A DNA stretch of 6,963 nucleotides from an uncultured Oscillospiraceae bacterium (GCA_944385265.1 CALWWO010000095.1:1-6963); one strand, 5' to 3'. Shown: positions 1 to 5,334, numbered from the stretch's first letter. The notes: generated from the sequence alone by a model not told the origin. Made by a program: numbers and translations.

Positions 1-95
1 CTTTCGGTATGCGTGTACCGTTCTCGCAGCGTGCGTACCGGTCTCTCGGCGCTTACCGGTCTCATGGCGCACATGCCGTTCTAGCAGTGTGCAGC
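1..95. repeat. Degenerate ~20-bp tandem repeat block
   Basis: Four and a half imperfect units can be aligned on the plus strand, starting near 1, 23, 43, 61 and 81. Each begins with CT(C/T/A) and the first four end in ACCGGT or a close variant (ACCGTT, GCCGTT). Unit lengths are about 22, 20, 18, 20 and at least 15 bp, so no reading frame is kept. Some units can fold: ACCGGT is self-complementary and occurs at 37-42 and 55-60, and CGGT at 5-8 can pair with ACCG at 17-20. On the minus strand the block lies just after the T-box terminator, in the presumed 5' untranslated region of the gene to the left. I do not recognise it as a known element. Confidence 0.6.
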
Positions 96-101
96 AAAAG
101 C

Positions 102-138
102 AAAAAAGGCTTCGCCCCATATCGCAGAGGCGAAGCCT
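102..138 (-). terminator. T-box intrinsic terminator
   Basis: Read on the minus strand, a 10-bp perfect stem (AGGCTTCGCC, 138-129, with GGCGAAGCCT, 116-107) with a 12-nt loop is followed by a run of T ending at 102. It lies directly after the T-box motif, the usual place for the terminator that competes with the antiterminator. It may also stop readthrough transcripts arriving from the mltG and U32 genes upstream. Confidence 0.92.
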
Positions 139-360
139 GATGCTTCACGGTACCACCCTGATTGTCCCTTAGTCCCGCGGCAGTCTAACCTCTGCCATAG
201 GGATGAACCGGACATCTCAGCGTCCTTAACGCGGACAACACGTCCCGGGTCGTCCCCGGGCGGCTCTGAAATGGCTGCCGGCGTCAAAGTCAAGGGGTTT
301 TCAGCTTCTCCCCTCTCTCTGAAGGCTTTTTAAGACCGGCTCGTTTCGTCTTTGCCGTTT
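107..360 (-). promoter_or_regulatory. T-box riboswitch leader, alanine specifier (predicted alaS leader)
   Basis: The minus strand carries the T-box core AGGGTGGTACCGTG (159-146), next to the terminator at 138-102. Further 5' are an AGAGA element (about 320-316) with a GGGG/CCCC distal hairpin containing GCTGAAAA, and a lower stem I with a kink-turn-like GACGA opposite CAGAG. Stem I pairing (GCCGG with CCGGC; AAA with TTT) leaves the loop AGCCA, in which GCC at 275-273 followed by A is in the specifier position. This reads alanine, so uncharged tRNA-Ala should promote readthrough. Other helices are CCCGGG/CCCGGG (260-244) and GGCAG/CTGCC (196-179). The controlled gene lies beyond the left edge; alaS is an inference from the specifier and from the Bacillus-like neighbourhood with mltG and U32 genes. 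T-box identity is very secure; the codon assignment was folded by hand. Confidence 0.93.
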
Positions 361-377
361 TTCATTATACGGATGAC

Positions 378-405
378 ATTTTATCATCTTTTTGCGGCTT
401 GTCAA
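378..405 (-). promoter_or_regulatory. Sigma-A promoter of the T-box transcript
   Basis: On the minus strand a perfect -35 TTGACA (405-400) is followed after 16 bp by TAAAAT (383-378), preceded by TGA as in an extended -10. Transcription would start near 371, shortly before stem I. The -35 overlaps the stop codon of the U32 gene (TGA, 404-402). A second TATAAT at about 369-364 has no good -35 at proper distance. Confidence 0.8.
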
Positions 406-1613
406 GCTCTTTTCCGCCTTAAAAACGAATATTTCGGCGCACAACGCGGCAACTTCATTCTGACCTCCATCACCGCGTGCGGCGCACTGTCTATGTCCTC
501 GCCGTCGGCGTTTTGCATATGCTCCACCGTAAAGCTCACAGGCTCGCCGTCCGGTGACAGCAGCTCGACCGTCTCTCCCACCGAAAATTTATTGCGCTGC
601 GTGAGCACGGCGTCACCGTCCTCCGTACAATTTTCGACCTGCGCCACGACGTCATAATCTGTATAGTAATGCGCGTCGCCGTAATGCTGTCCCGGACCCT
701 CAGCCGAGAAATAAAACCCCGTAGAGTACAGGCGGTGGCTTATTTTATCCATCTCGTCTATCCACACCTGCGCCGGTTTTTCACCTGCCAGCACCGCGTC
801 TATTGCATGGCGGTAGGCGTTTGTGACAGCGGCGGTGTAGTAAGCCGATTTCATGCGCCCTTCTATCTTCACGCTTGACACTCCGGCATCTATCATTTTA
901 TCGAGATGCTCTATCATGCACATATCGCGCGAGTTCATTATATACGTCCCGCCGTCCTCCGTTATCTCCATATATTCGCCGGGGCGCTTTTCCTCGACGA
1001 TATGATACTTCCAGCGGCACGGCTGAGCGCACGCGCCCCTGTTTGGATCCCTGCCCGCCATATAGCTTGACAGCAGGCACCTGCCGGAAAACGATACGCA
1101 CATAGCTCCGTGCGCGAACGCCTCAAGCGTGAGCTCCGGCGGCGTCTTTGCGCGCATCTCCGCGATCTCGTCGAGCGTGAGCTCGCGCGCAAGTATCGCG
1201 CGCGAGGCACCCATATCATAAAACGCTCTCGCCGTCTCGTAATTTGCGATGCCCGCCTGTGTGCTTATGTGTATCTCAAGCTTCGGCGCGTATTTTTTTG
1301 CCATCGCCATGACTCCGACGTCCGAAACGATGACGGCGTCAGCATTTGTATCGCCGAGCTGTTCCATAAACGCCGGTATATCTCTCGCCTCAGCATTGTG
1401 CATAACGGAATTGCACGTCACGTATACGCGCACGCCGCGGCTGTGGCACATTTCCACGGCGTTTTTCATCTGATCGGGATCGAAATTCCCGGCTGCGGCG
1501 CGCATCCCAAAGCGCTGCCCTGCAAGGTAGACCGCATCCGCCCCGTAGGTCACCGCCATGATCAGCCGCTCCATATCGCCAGCCGGCGATAGCAGCTCCA
1601 ACGTTTTTCTCAT
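402..1613 (-). CDS. U32-family peptidase-like protein, probable RNA hydroxylation enzyme (TrhP/YrrN/YrrO-like)
   Basis: A 403-residue protein beginning MRKTLELLSPAGDM, the usual N-terminus of this family. The U32 signature is intact at residues 164-182 (E-x-F-x2-G-A-M-C-x4-G-x-C-x-L-S). Conserved cysteines at 172, 179, 195, 199 and 232 include the likely iron-sulfur ligands; SVKIEGRMKS (247-256) is another family block. A C-terminal beta-rich domain follows from about 318. Family members once called collagenase-like are now known in E. coli and Bacillus to help hydroxylate tRNA U34 (TrhP) or 23S rRNA (RlhA), so an RNA-modifying role is more likely than proteolysis; which RNA is unknown. I chose ATG at 1613 rather than GTG at 1625 because GGTGG lies 9 nt upstream of the ATG and the family N-terminus fits. 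The start follows the mltG stop by 4 nt, so the two genes are probably co-transcribed. Confidence 0.93.
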   Translation of the reverse strand: MRKTLELLSPAGDMERLIMAVTYGADAVYLAGQRFGMRAAAGNFDPDQMKNAVEMCHSRGVRVYVTCNSVMHNAEARDIPAFMEQLGDTNADAVIVSDVGVMAMAKKYAPKLEIHISTQAGIANYETARAFYDMGASRAILARELTLDEIAEMRAKTPPELTLEAFAHGAMCVSFSGRCLLSSYMAGRDPNRGACAQPCRWKYHIVEEKRPGEYMEITEDGGTYIMNSRDMCMIEHLDKMIDAGVSSVKIEGRMKSAYYTAAVTNAYRHAIDAVLAGEKPAQVWIDEMDKISHRLYSTGFYFSAEGPGQHYGDAHYYTDYDVVAQVENCTEDGDAVLTQRNKFSVGETVELLSPDGEPVSFTVEHMQNADGEDIDSAPHAVMEVRMKLPRCAPKYSFLRRKRA

Positions 1614-1617
1614 GCCG

Positions 1618-3198
1618 TTATCCACCGTACTCGTCGCTGTTTGTAAACGCTAAGAACGCGTCGTAATTCGTAAAGAAGTGCGTAAATCCGTCGGCTCCGA
1701 GCGCGAAGTAATAATAATTCGTGCTTTCCGGATGGAGAGCCGCATATATCGAATCGAGACCGGGATTTGCGATAGCGCCCTCCGGCAATCCCGTATACAT
1801 ATAAGTGTTATACGGGCTGTCCACCTCACTTGACATCTCCTCTCCCGTCATCTCGGCTATATAATTCAGCGTCGATTCCATACCGAGCGTCATGCCCGCA
1901 TTCAAGCGGTTGTGTATTACGGACGAGACATAGCCCATTTCGTCCAGGCGTCCCGCCTCTCTTTCGATTATCGAGGCGATGATGAGTATATCGTCCATCG
2001 TCATGCCGAGCTCATTCGCGCGCGCCGTATATTCAGATTGCCATTTTGCGGCGAAGTTATCAATGAATTTGCTTATGGTGTTTTCCGGCGTCTCTCCTAT
2101 ATAAAACTCATATGTGTCCGGGAACAGGTACCCTTCAAGGCGGTACGGGTTTCCGAGATCCTCTCTGTCGAGGAAATCGTAATTGAAATCAAACTCCGTA
2201 GCTGCTCTCCACAGCTCTTCCTCGGTGCAGACTTCATTTTCGGCAAGCCTTTCGAATATCTGCTTCATCGTATAACCTTCCGGTATCGTAACCTTGACCG
2301 TAGCTCGCGTTCCGCTCTCACCGCGCATATTGTTTACAACGGCGCGGTAATCGCTCGCCGTATTTATCTCGTACGTGCCGGGCTCTATCTTCTCGTCGGC
2401 GCTCGACAGGCTTGCGTAAAATTTGAACAGGAATTTATACGATATTACGCCGTTATCATACAGCGTATCGGTCACAGAATCTATCGTGAAATCATCCGGT
2501 ACGACGATCTGCACAGTCGTGCCGTCGTCAGAGCTCATGCCAAGCATATCCGACGCGTACATCCAGCCAAGCGAGCCCAGTACGACGCTTATACAGGCAA
2601 TAAACAGAAAGTACAGTATCCCGCCGAGACAGCCGAAGCTTTTTTCCCTTCTGCGCCGTATAACGCGGTCATTGCGCCGTTTTTTGCCGGTTTCAGCTTT
2701 TTCAACCTGCTCTTCCGCTTCTTCTATACGATGGGCGGCATGCTCTTTACGACTCTCTTCATCACGCGCGGCTTTTCTTTCATCGCTTTTTTGCTTCATA
2801 CTTTTCGCCTGTGCGTTCACAAAGCCGACAGCCTTATTTTTTAGTCCCGAAAACGCGGCGGCAAAGGATGACTTATTATTGCCCGCTTTACTGTCCCTCG
2901 CAGTTTTTTTGTGTCCGGCAGTCCTCGCCGTCCTCCCGGTTTTTTCGGTGCGCGCGATATGCTGCACCTTCTCCTCTGAAGTTAGATCCGGCTGTATGGG
3001 CTGCTGTTCTCCTAGCTGAGGCGAGCTCTGTCCACCGATAGTATTACCGTCGGCATCGACGCGCTCCACAAACGAGCTGCCAAACAAAAAGTCGTCTCCC
3101 ATATCGCCTGACGCGCCGCCGCTTGCCAAATCTCCCGTTTGTCCCGTGCTATCTTCGTCTTTATAAAATTCATCTAAAAAATCTTTATTCTCAGACAT
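1618..3198 (-). CDS. mltG: Endolytic murein transglycosylase MltG (YceG-like)
   Basis: A 526-residue protein that cleaves nascent glycan strands at the membrane, thought to set the release point of new peptidoglycan. The first ~187 residues form a hydrophilic, charged, low-complexity cytoplasmic region with a Lys/Arg/Glu-rich part (130-186), longer than in the E. coli protein. A basic stretch (172-186) precedes one membrane segment (about 191-213). Then come a LysM-like subdomain (about 228-285) and the YceG catalytic domain. Visible motifs are EGYLFPDTYEF (355-365), ASIIEREAG with candidate catalytic Glu412, and SPYNTY...GLPEGAIANPG (461-480) before a YYYFALG motif. The ATG has AAAGGA 10 nt upstream. 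It ends 4 nt before the U32 start. B. subtilis has a similar order (mltG homologue yrrL, then yrrM, yrrN, yrrO, with alaS nearby). Function of the long N-terminal tail is unknown. Confidence 0.95.
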   Translation of the reverse strand: MSENKDFLDEFYKDEDSTGQTGDLASGGASGDMGDDFLFGSSFVERVDADGNTIGGQSSPQLGEQQPIQPDLTSEEKVQHIARTEKTGRTARTAGHKKTARDSKAGNNKSSFAAAFSGLKNKAVGFVNAQAKSMKQKSDERKAARDEESRKEHAAHRIEEAEEQVEKAETGKKRRNDRVIRRRREKSFGCLGGILYFLFIACISVVLGSLGWMYASDMLGMSSDDGTTVQIVVPDDFTIDSVTDTLYDNGVISYKFLFKFYASLSSADEKIEPGTYEINTASDYRAVVNNMRGESGTRATVKVTIPEGYTMKQIFERLAENEVCTEEELWRAATEFDFNYDFLDREDLGNPYRLEGYLFPDTYEFYIGETPENTISKFIDNFAAKWQSEYTARANELGMTMDDILIIASIIEREAGRLDEMGYVSSVIHNRLNAGMTLGMESTLNYIAEMTGEEMSSEVDSPYNTYMYTGLPEGAIANPGLDSIYAALHPESTNYYYFALGADGFTHFFTNYDAFLAFTNSDEYGG

Positions 3199-3239
3199 GC
3201 TTTTTCAATCCTTTCGAAATGCCGATTTCCGTATCAGTA

Positions 3240-3267
3240 ACCCGAAACCGATTTTCTGCATAGAATA
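3240..3267 (+). promoter_or_regulatory. Possible sporulation (sigma-K/E-like) promoter for the small Cys-rich gene
   Basis: CATAGAATA at 3259-3267 fits the mother-cell -10 pattern CATAnnnTA, with AC 17 bp upstream (3240-3241), as in sigma-K promoters. The patterns are short and could occur by chance. It would give a 5' leader of about 125 nt before the ATG at 3400. No convincing sigma-A promoter was seen in the same stretch. Confidence 0.25.
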
Positions 3268-3274
3268 TCTCGGA

Positions 3275-3289
3275 TACACAAATTGTGTA
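3275..3289. repeat. Perfect palindrome, operator-like
   Basis: TACACAA-A-TTGTGTA is a perfect inverted repeat of 7-bp arms around one base. It lies 77 bp upstream of mltG (minus) and 111 bp upstream of the small Cys-rich gene (plus), so it could serve as a binding site for a regulator of either. No specific regulator is recognised. Confidence 0.4.
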
Positions 3290-3291
3290 CC

Positions 3292-3362
3292 CCGCCCTTT
3301 AAAACTGCGGGCGGTGATGTTCTGCCGATATCTGCGCACGGCAGAAGCTTAAATATATTTAA
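3292..3362. other. Hairpin-rich 5' region of the small Cys-rich gene
   Basis: Three consecutive dyads fill this stretch: CCGCCC/GGGCGG (3292-3297 with 3309-3314), TTCTGCCG/CGGCAGAA (3320-3327 with 3339-3346), and a 14-bp AT-only palindrome TTAAATATATTTAA (3349-3362). None is followed by a T run on either strand, so they do not look like terminators. They may fold in the leader RNA of the plus-strand gene or mark regulator sites. No known riboswitch is recognised. Confidence 0.45.
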
Positions 3363-3399
3363 AATAACAGCCGGCGCAGCGGCGGAATGGAGTATTTTT

Positions 3400-3531
3400 A
3401 TGTTCGGTAACAACTGTGGTAACAACTCTTGTCTTTGGATCATACTTATCCTTCTTATTCTCTTCTGCGGCTGCGGAAACAGCTGCGGCTGCGGAAGCAA
3501 CTGCGGTTGCGATAACAACTGCGGCTGCTAA
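3400..3531 (+). CDS. Small hydrophobic Cys/Gly/Asn-rich protein (43 aa), possibly spore-associated
   Basis: A 43-residue protein with three parts: a short polar head (1-10) with Cys6, a hydrophobic segment (residues 12-22, LWIILILLILF), and a tail of hexapeptide repeats CGC[GD][NS][NS] ending CGC (23-43). Ten residues are cysteine. The start is supported by GGAG at 3389-3392, 7 nt before the ATG, and the gene ends 9 nt before a terminator. Similar short hydrophobic plus Cys/Gly-rich proteins are common in spore-forming Bacillota, some of them coat-associated, but I cannot name a family or function. The tail could bind metal or form disulfide crosslinks; this is inference. It is transcribed opposite to both neighbours, tmk and mltG. 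A longer in-frame upstream start near 3283 has no RBS. Confidence 0.75.
   Translation: MFGNNCGNNSCLWIILILLILFCGCGNSCGCGSNCGCDNNCGC
3466..3528 (+). repeat. 18-bp coding tandem repeat (Cys-Gly tail)
   Basis: Three and a half 18-bp units begin at 3466, 3484, 3502 and 3520, each starting TGCGG(C/T)TGCG. They encode the CGC[GD][NS][NS] hexapeptides of the small protein. The units differ at a few bases, mostly in the last two codons, suggesting old duplication with drift. Confidence 0.85.
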
Positions 3532-3540
3532 GCCATTTTG

Positions 3541-3570
3541 GACGGAGTCTTCCGGGCTCCGTCTTCTTTT
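3541..3570 (+). terminator. Intrinsic terminator of the small Cys-rich gene
   Basis: GACGGAG (3541-3547) pairs with CTCCGTC (3557-3563) around a 9-nt loop, followed by TTCTTTT. On the minus strand no T run follows the same stem, so it acts in the plus direction and supports the small gene as an independent transcription unit. Confidence 0.8.
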
Positions 3571-3599
3571 CCGCAAAAAACGGACAAGCCAGACATATT

Positions 3600-4292
3600 C
3601 TATTCCACTATACACCTACTTATCTGCATTTTTATCAACATTTCGTAAATTTCTCTGTGAATATCGCCGGCGTCCCTCATTTTCCTCCCATCGGCACAGC
3701 AGATCCTTCTCCATCCATAATACTCGGAAGCCTCACGCCCGCTTTCGCAGCATTTTGCAAGATATTCCGTATCGGTCTCATGTATGTCGCCGTGCGTATG
3801 CGTCTCTTCCTCGCGTTTTTTCATCTGCGCTAGTGACACTTCCAAGGGAACGTCCATATATATTACAAGATCGGGCTTTGGCAATTTCAGCAATTCAAAC
3901 TCATACTCGTACAGCCATTTGAAAAAAGCTGTCCGCTTGCTTCCGGCAAGCTTTGACCCCTGGTGCACGGCGTTGCTCGTCGTATATCTATCGGTTACTA
4001 TTATGCCGCCGCCAAGATAATGCTCTCTCCATTTCTGTATATATGACGCGTATCTGTCTACCGCGTAAAATGACGACGCCGCGTATGCGTTTACCGCTTC
4101 GGGATCATTTCCAAATTCGCCGTTCAGATACATCCTTATAAGGGCTGAGGACGGCTCCGAATACTGCGGGAAAACTATTTTTTTAAACTGCACATTCTCT
4201 TTTTCCAGCCGCTGGCACAGAAGCTTAAATTGTGTAGACTTGCCGCTGCCGTCTATCCCCTCGAAAACTATTAGCTTCCCCTTGTCCGACAT
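3600..4292 (-). CDS. tmk: Thymidylate kinase family protein
   Basis: A 230-residue P-loop kinase of the dTMP kinase family, which makes dTDP from dTMP and ATP for dTTP synthesis. Visible are the Walker A loop EGIDGSGKST (11-20), VDRYASY (78-84), the TDRYTTSNAVHQGSKL block (100-115) with the DRY motif, and a charged LID-like segment (about 158-178). The sequence FPQYSEPSS...GEFGNDPEAVNAYAASSFYAVDR (41-80) is, to my memory, typical of a clostridial subgroup that can coexist with a second, classical tmk; substrate preference could therefore differ. The protein is slightly longer than the usual ~210 aa. The ATG is preceded by GGGAG 10 nt upstream. No clear T-rich terminator follows; the small plus-strand gene lies antisense to any readthrough toward mltG. 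Confidence 0.88.
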   Translation of the reverse strand: MSDKGKLIVFEGIDGSGKSTQFKLLCQRLEKENVQFKKIVFPQYSEPSSALIRMYLNGEFGNDPEAVNAYAASSFYAVDRYASYIQKWREHYLGGGIIVTDRYTTSNAVHQGSKLAGSKRTAFFKWLYEYEFELLKLPKPDLVIYMDVPLEVSLAQMKKREEETHTHGDIHETDTEYLAKCCESGREASEYYGWRRICCADGRKMRDAGDIHREIYEMLIKMQISRCIVE

Positions 4293-4390
4293 ATATGGTG
4301 CACTCCCTTTTCCGGATATTTTAAAACGATTGTTACGCGTGATTTAAAGGCGGCGTGCGATCCGGGCATTTCAATATTTTCTATTCTTTC

Positions 4391-4461
4391 GATTCGCGCC
4401 TCACGCGCCGGCGCACGAATCACGCACGAATTGCGTCCTCATTTCGTGCGCAGTTTTTTTT
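4391..4461. other. Mutually exclusive hairpins with an oligo-T end between tmk and infC
   Basis: Four segments can pair in two ways: 4391-4399 with 4413-4421 plus 4423-4430 with 4443-4450, or 4411-4419 with 4443-4451 (9 bp perfect). The repeated core is GCACGAA and its complement. On the plus strand the last arm is followed by AG and eight T (4454-4461), as in an intrinsic terminator, although no plus-strand gene or clear promoter lies just upstream. On the minus strand the same segments fall inside the tmk leader, where they would be alternative RNA folds without a T run. Function is unknown. Confidence 0.55.
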
Positions 4462-4490
4462 CAGTATTTTAAACAAAAAATATGCACTTC

Positions 4491-4520
4491 AGTATATCAC
4501 ACATTTTACTGTTCTGTCTA
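4491..4520 (-). promoter_or_regulatory. Promoter of tmk
   Basis: On the minus strand TAGACA (4520-4515, one mismatch to consensus) is followed after 18 bp by TATACT (4496-4491), preceded by TGA as an extended -10. A start near 4484 gives a leader of about 190 nt that contains the alternative hairpins at 4391-4451. Confidence 0.6.
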
Positions 4521-4521
4521 T

Positions 4522-4543
4522 AAAAACACCGCGATCTCGCGGT
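4522..4543 (-). terminator. Short terminator-like hairpin upstream of the tmk promoter
   Basis: ACCGCG/CGCGGT (4543-4538 with 4533-4528, 4-nt loop) is followed on the minus strand by G and five T (4526-4522), abutting the tmk -35. No minus-strand gene lies upstream, so it would only block antisense transcription from the infC side. On the plus strand it is followed by TTATTTTC, a poorer tail. Confidence 0.4.
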
Positions 4544-4603
4544 TATTTTCGGTATACGCCCCGCCGGGGAAATCCGCAAGCAAAAATTTTTCTATATTTT
4601 CTA

Positions 4604-4633
4604 TTGACATGCGCGTATTTTAGCTGTTATAAT
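4604..4633 (+). promoter_or_regulatory. Sigma-A promoter of infC-rpmI-rplT
   Basis: TTGACA (4604-4609), an 18-bp spacer and TATAAT (4628-4633) both match consensus perfectly, and TGT precedes the -10 as in an extended -10. Transcription should begin near 4640, giving a leader of about 175 nt. Confidence 0.9.
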
Positions 4634-4639
4634 TATCCG

Positions 4640-4801
4640 GACAATAAAGCAGATACGGAGCTTCCGTTCTCACCCGACCGCATCGCGCGTCGGCGTCAAT
4701 ATCGATTGCAGCCCTTTTGCCGGCTACATGCGTATTGATACGTGCGGACGCTTTGTGTTTCGCACTTTTTTGTTTTTGTAAACGGTCCATATTTTTATTC
4801 C
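4640..4801 (+). promoter_or_regulatory. Structured leader of the infC operon (L20-leader-like)
   Basis: The leader holds hairpins CCGAC/GTCGG (4674-4678 with 4689-4693) and AGCC/GGCT (4710-4713 with 4722-4725), then a 6-bp hairpin at 4729-4744 that overlaps the 5' arm of the terminator-like hairpin at 4742-4765, so the two exclude each other. This is the architecture of an attenuator. In many Bacillota ribosomal protein L20 represses this operon through the leader; whether this RNA contains the L20 site I cannot tell by eye. Confidence 0.55.
4742..4771 (+). terminator. Candidate attenuator terminator in the infC leader
   Basis: GTGCGGA (4742-4748) pairs with TTCGCAC (4759-4765, one G-U) around a 10-nt loop, followed at once by six T, a G and five more T. 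It lies between the promoter and the infC RBS, so it would cause premature termination. The stem is moderate in strength. Confidence 0.6.
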
Positions 4802-4818
4802 GGAGGTGTTTTAACATA
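4802..4818 (+). promoter_or_regulatory. RBS and ATA start of infC
   Basis: GGAGGTG (4802-4808) is a near-perfect Shine-Dalgarno, with 9 nt between GGAGG and the ATA at 4816. The in-frame codons just upstream (AGG, TGT, TTT, AAC) are not starts, and the next in-frame ATG is about 29 codons downstream inside the conserved N-domain. Hence ATA is chosen. Confidence 0.85.
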
Positions 4819-5334
4819 GCCAGTACAGCTCATCAGATCAACGAGGAAATCCGTGACAAAGAGGTCCGCCTTATAGATGAAGACGGCACTCAGCTTGGCA
4901 TCATGTCGTCAGCTGAAGCTCTTGAGATCGCTACGGAGCACGGTCTTGACTTAGTCAAGCTGTCTCCCGGATCCGTCCCGCCTGTCTGCAAGATCATGGA
5001 TTACGGCAAATATCGCTTTGAACAGTCAAAGAAGGAAAAGGAATCACGCCGTAACCAGCGCGTCATCGAGGTCAAGGAGATTCGTATGTCTCCCGGTATC
5101 GGGATAAATGATTTTAACGTCAAGCTGAAAAGCGCCATGAAATTTTTGTCAGACGGTAATCGTATCAAGGTATCCGTGCGTTTCCGCGGCAGAGAGATGA
5201 CTCATACCGAGATCGGCGAAGAGCTTCTTACCAAATTCGCCAATGAATGCGCCGAGATCGCCTCTGTGGACAAAAATCCCAAGCTTGAAGGGCGCAATAT
5301 GACTATGTTCCTCTCCCCTAAAAACACCAAGTAA
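4816..5334 (+). CDS. infC: Translation initiation factor IF-3
   Basis: A 172-residue protein, normal length for IF3, which binds the 30S subunit, keeps it apart from 50S and checks the start codon and initiator tRNA. The N-domain begins [16 protein letters not shown] (6-21); the family signature [12 protein letters not shown] follows PPVCK near residue 57-69; a basic linker ([11 protein letters not shown]) leads to the C-domain with EIRMSPGI and the [14 protein letters not shown] block. The start is the rare codon ATA with a strong RBS at 4802. IF3 itself discriminates against such starts, and infC with AUU is the classical autoregulated case in E. coli; the same logic is inferred here. It is the first gene of the infC-rpmI-rplT operon. 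A reading frame extending upstream to TTG at 4717 crosses the attenuator and gives a non-family Cys/Phe-rich extension, so it is rejected. Confidence 0.97.
   Translation: MASTAHQINEEIRDKEVRLIDEDGTQLGIMSSAEALEIATEHGLDLVKLSPGSVPPVCKIMDYGKYRFEQSKKEKESRRNQRVIEVKEIRMSPGIGINDFNVKLKSAMKFLSDGNRIKVSVRFRGREMTHTEIGEELLTKFANECAEIASVDKNPKLEGRNMTMFLSPKNTK

Noticed and set aside
1..74. Open frame on the minus strand from ATG at 74 or 65 to the left edge
   Set aside because: It has no RBS, is made of the tandem repeats, and does not resemble the start of AlaRS or another known protein.
1..95. CRISPR array from the tandem repeats
   Set aside because: The repeats are contiguous and degenerate, with no spacers of constant size.
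81..293. 70-codon minus-strand ORF inside the T-box leader
   Set aside because: It coincides with the structured T-box RNA and its terminator and has no coding features.
1614..1625. GTG at 1625 as start of the U32 gene
   Set aside because: It would overlap mltG by 8 bp without a good RBS; ATG at 1613 has GGTGG at proper distance and fits the family N-terminus.
1912..2844. Plus-strand 310-codon ORF opposite mltG
   Set aside because: It is antisense to a clear MltG, rich in Arg, Tyr and His from complementary codons, with no recognisable motif.
3349..3615. Minus-strand ORFs of 88-94 codons (3349-3615 and 3234-3518) over the Cys-rich gene
   Set aside because: Their Ala- or Gln/Pro-rich sequences are antisense readings of the 18-bp repeats, and the plus-strand frame has the RBS and terminator.
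4355..4738. Plus-strand ORF of 127 codons upstream of infC
   Set aside because: It crosses the tmk promoter, terminator-like hairpins and the infC promoter, has no RBS and looks like no protein family.
4728..4781. 17-codon ORF (ATG at 4728 to TAA) across the infC attenuator as a leader peptide
   Set aside because: No Shine-Dalgarno precedes it and there is no run of regulatory codons.
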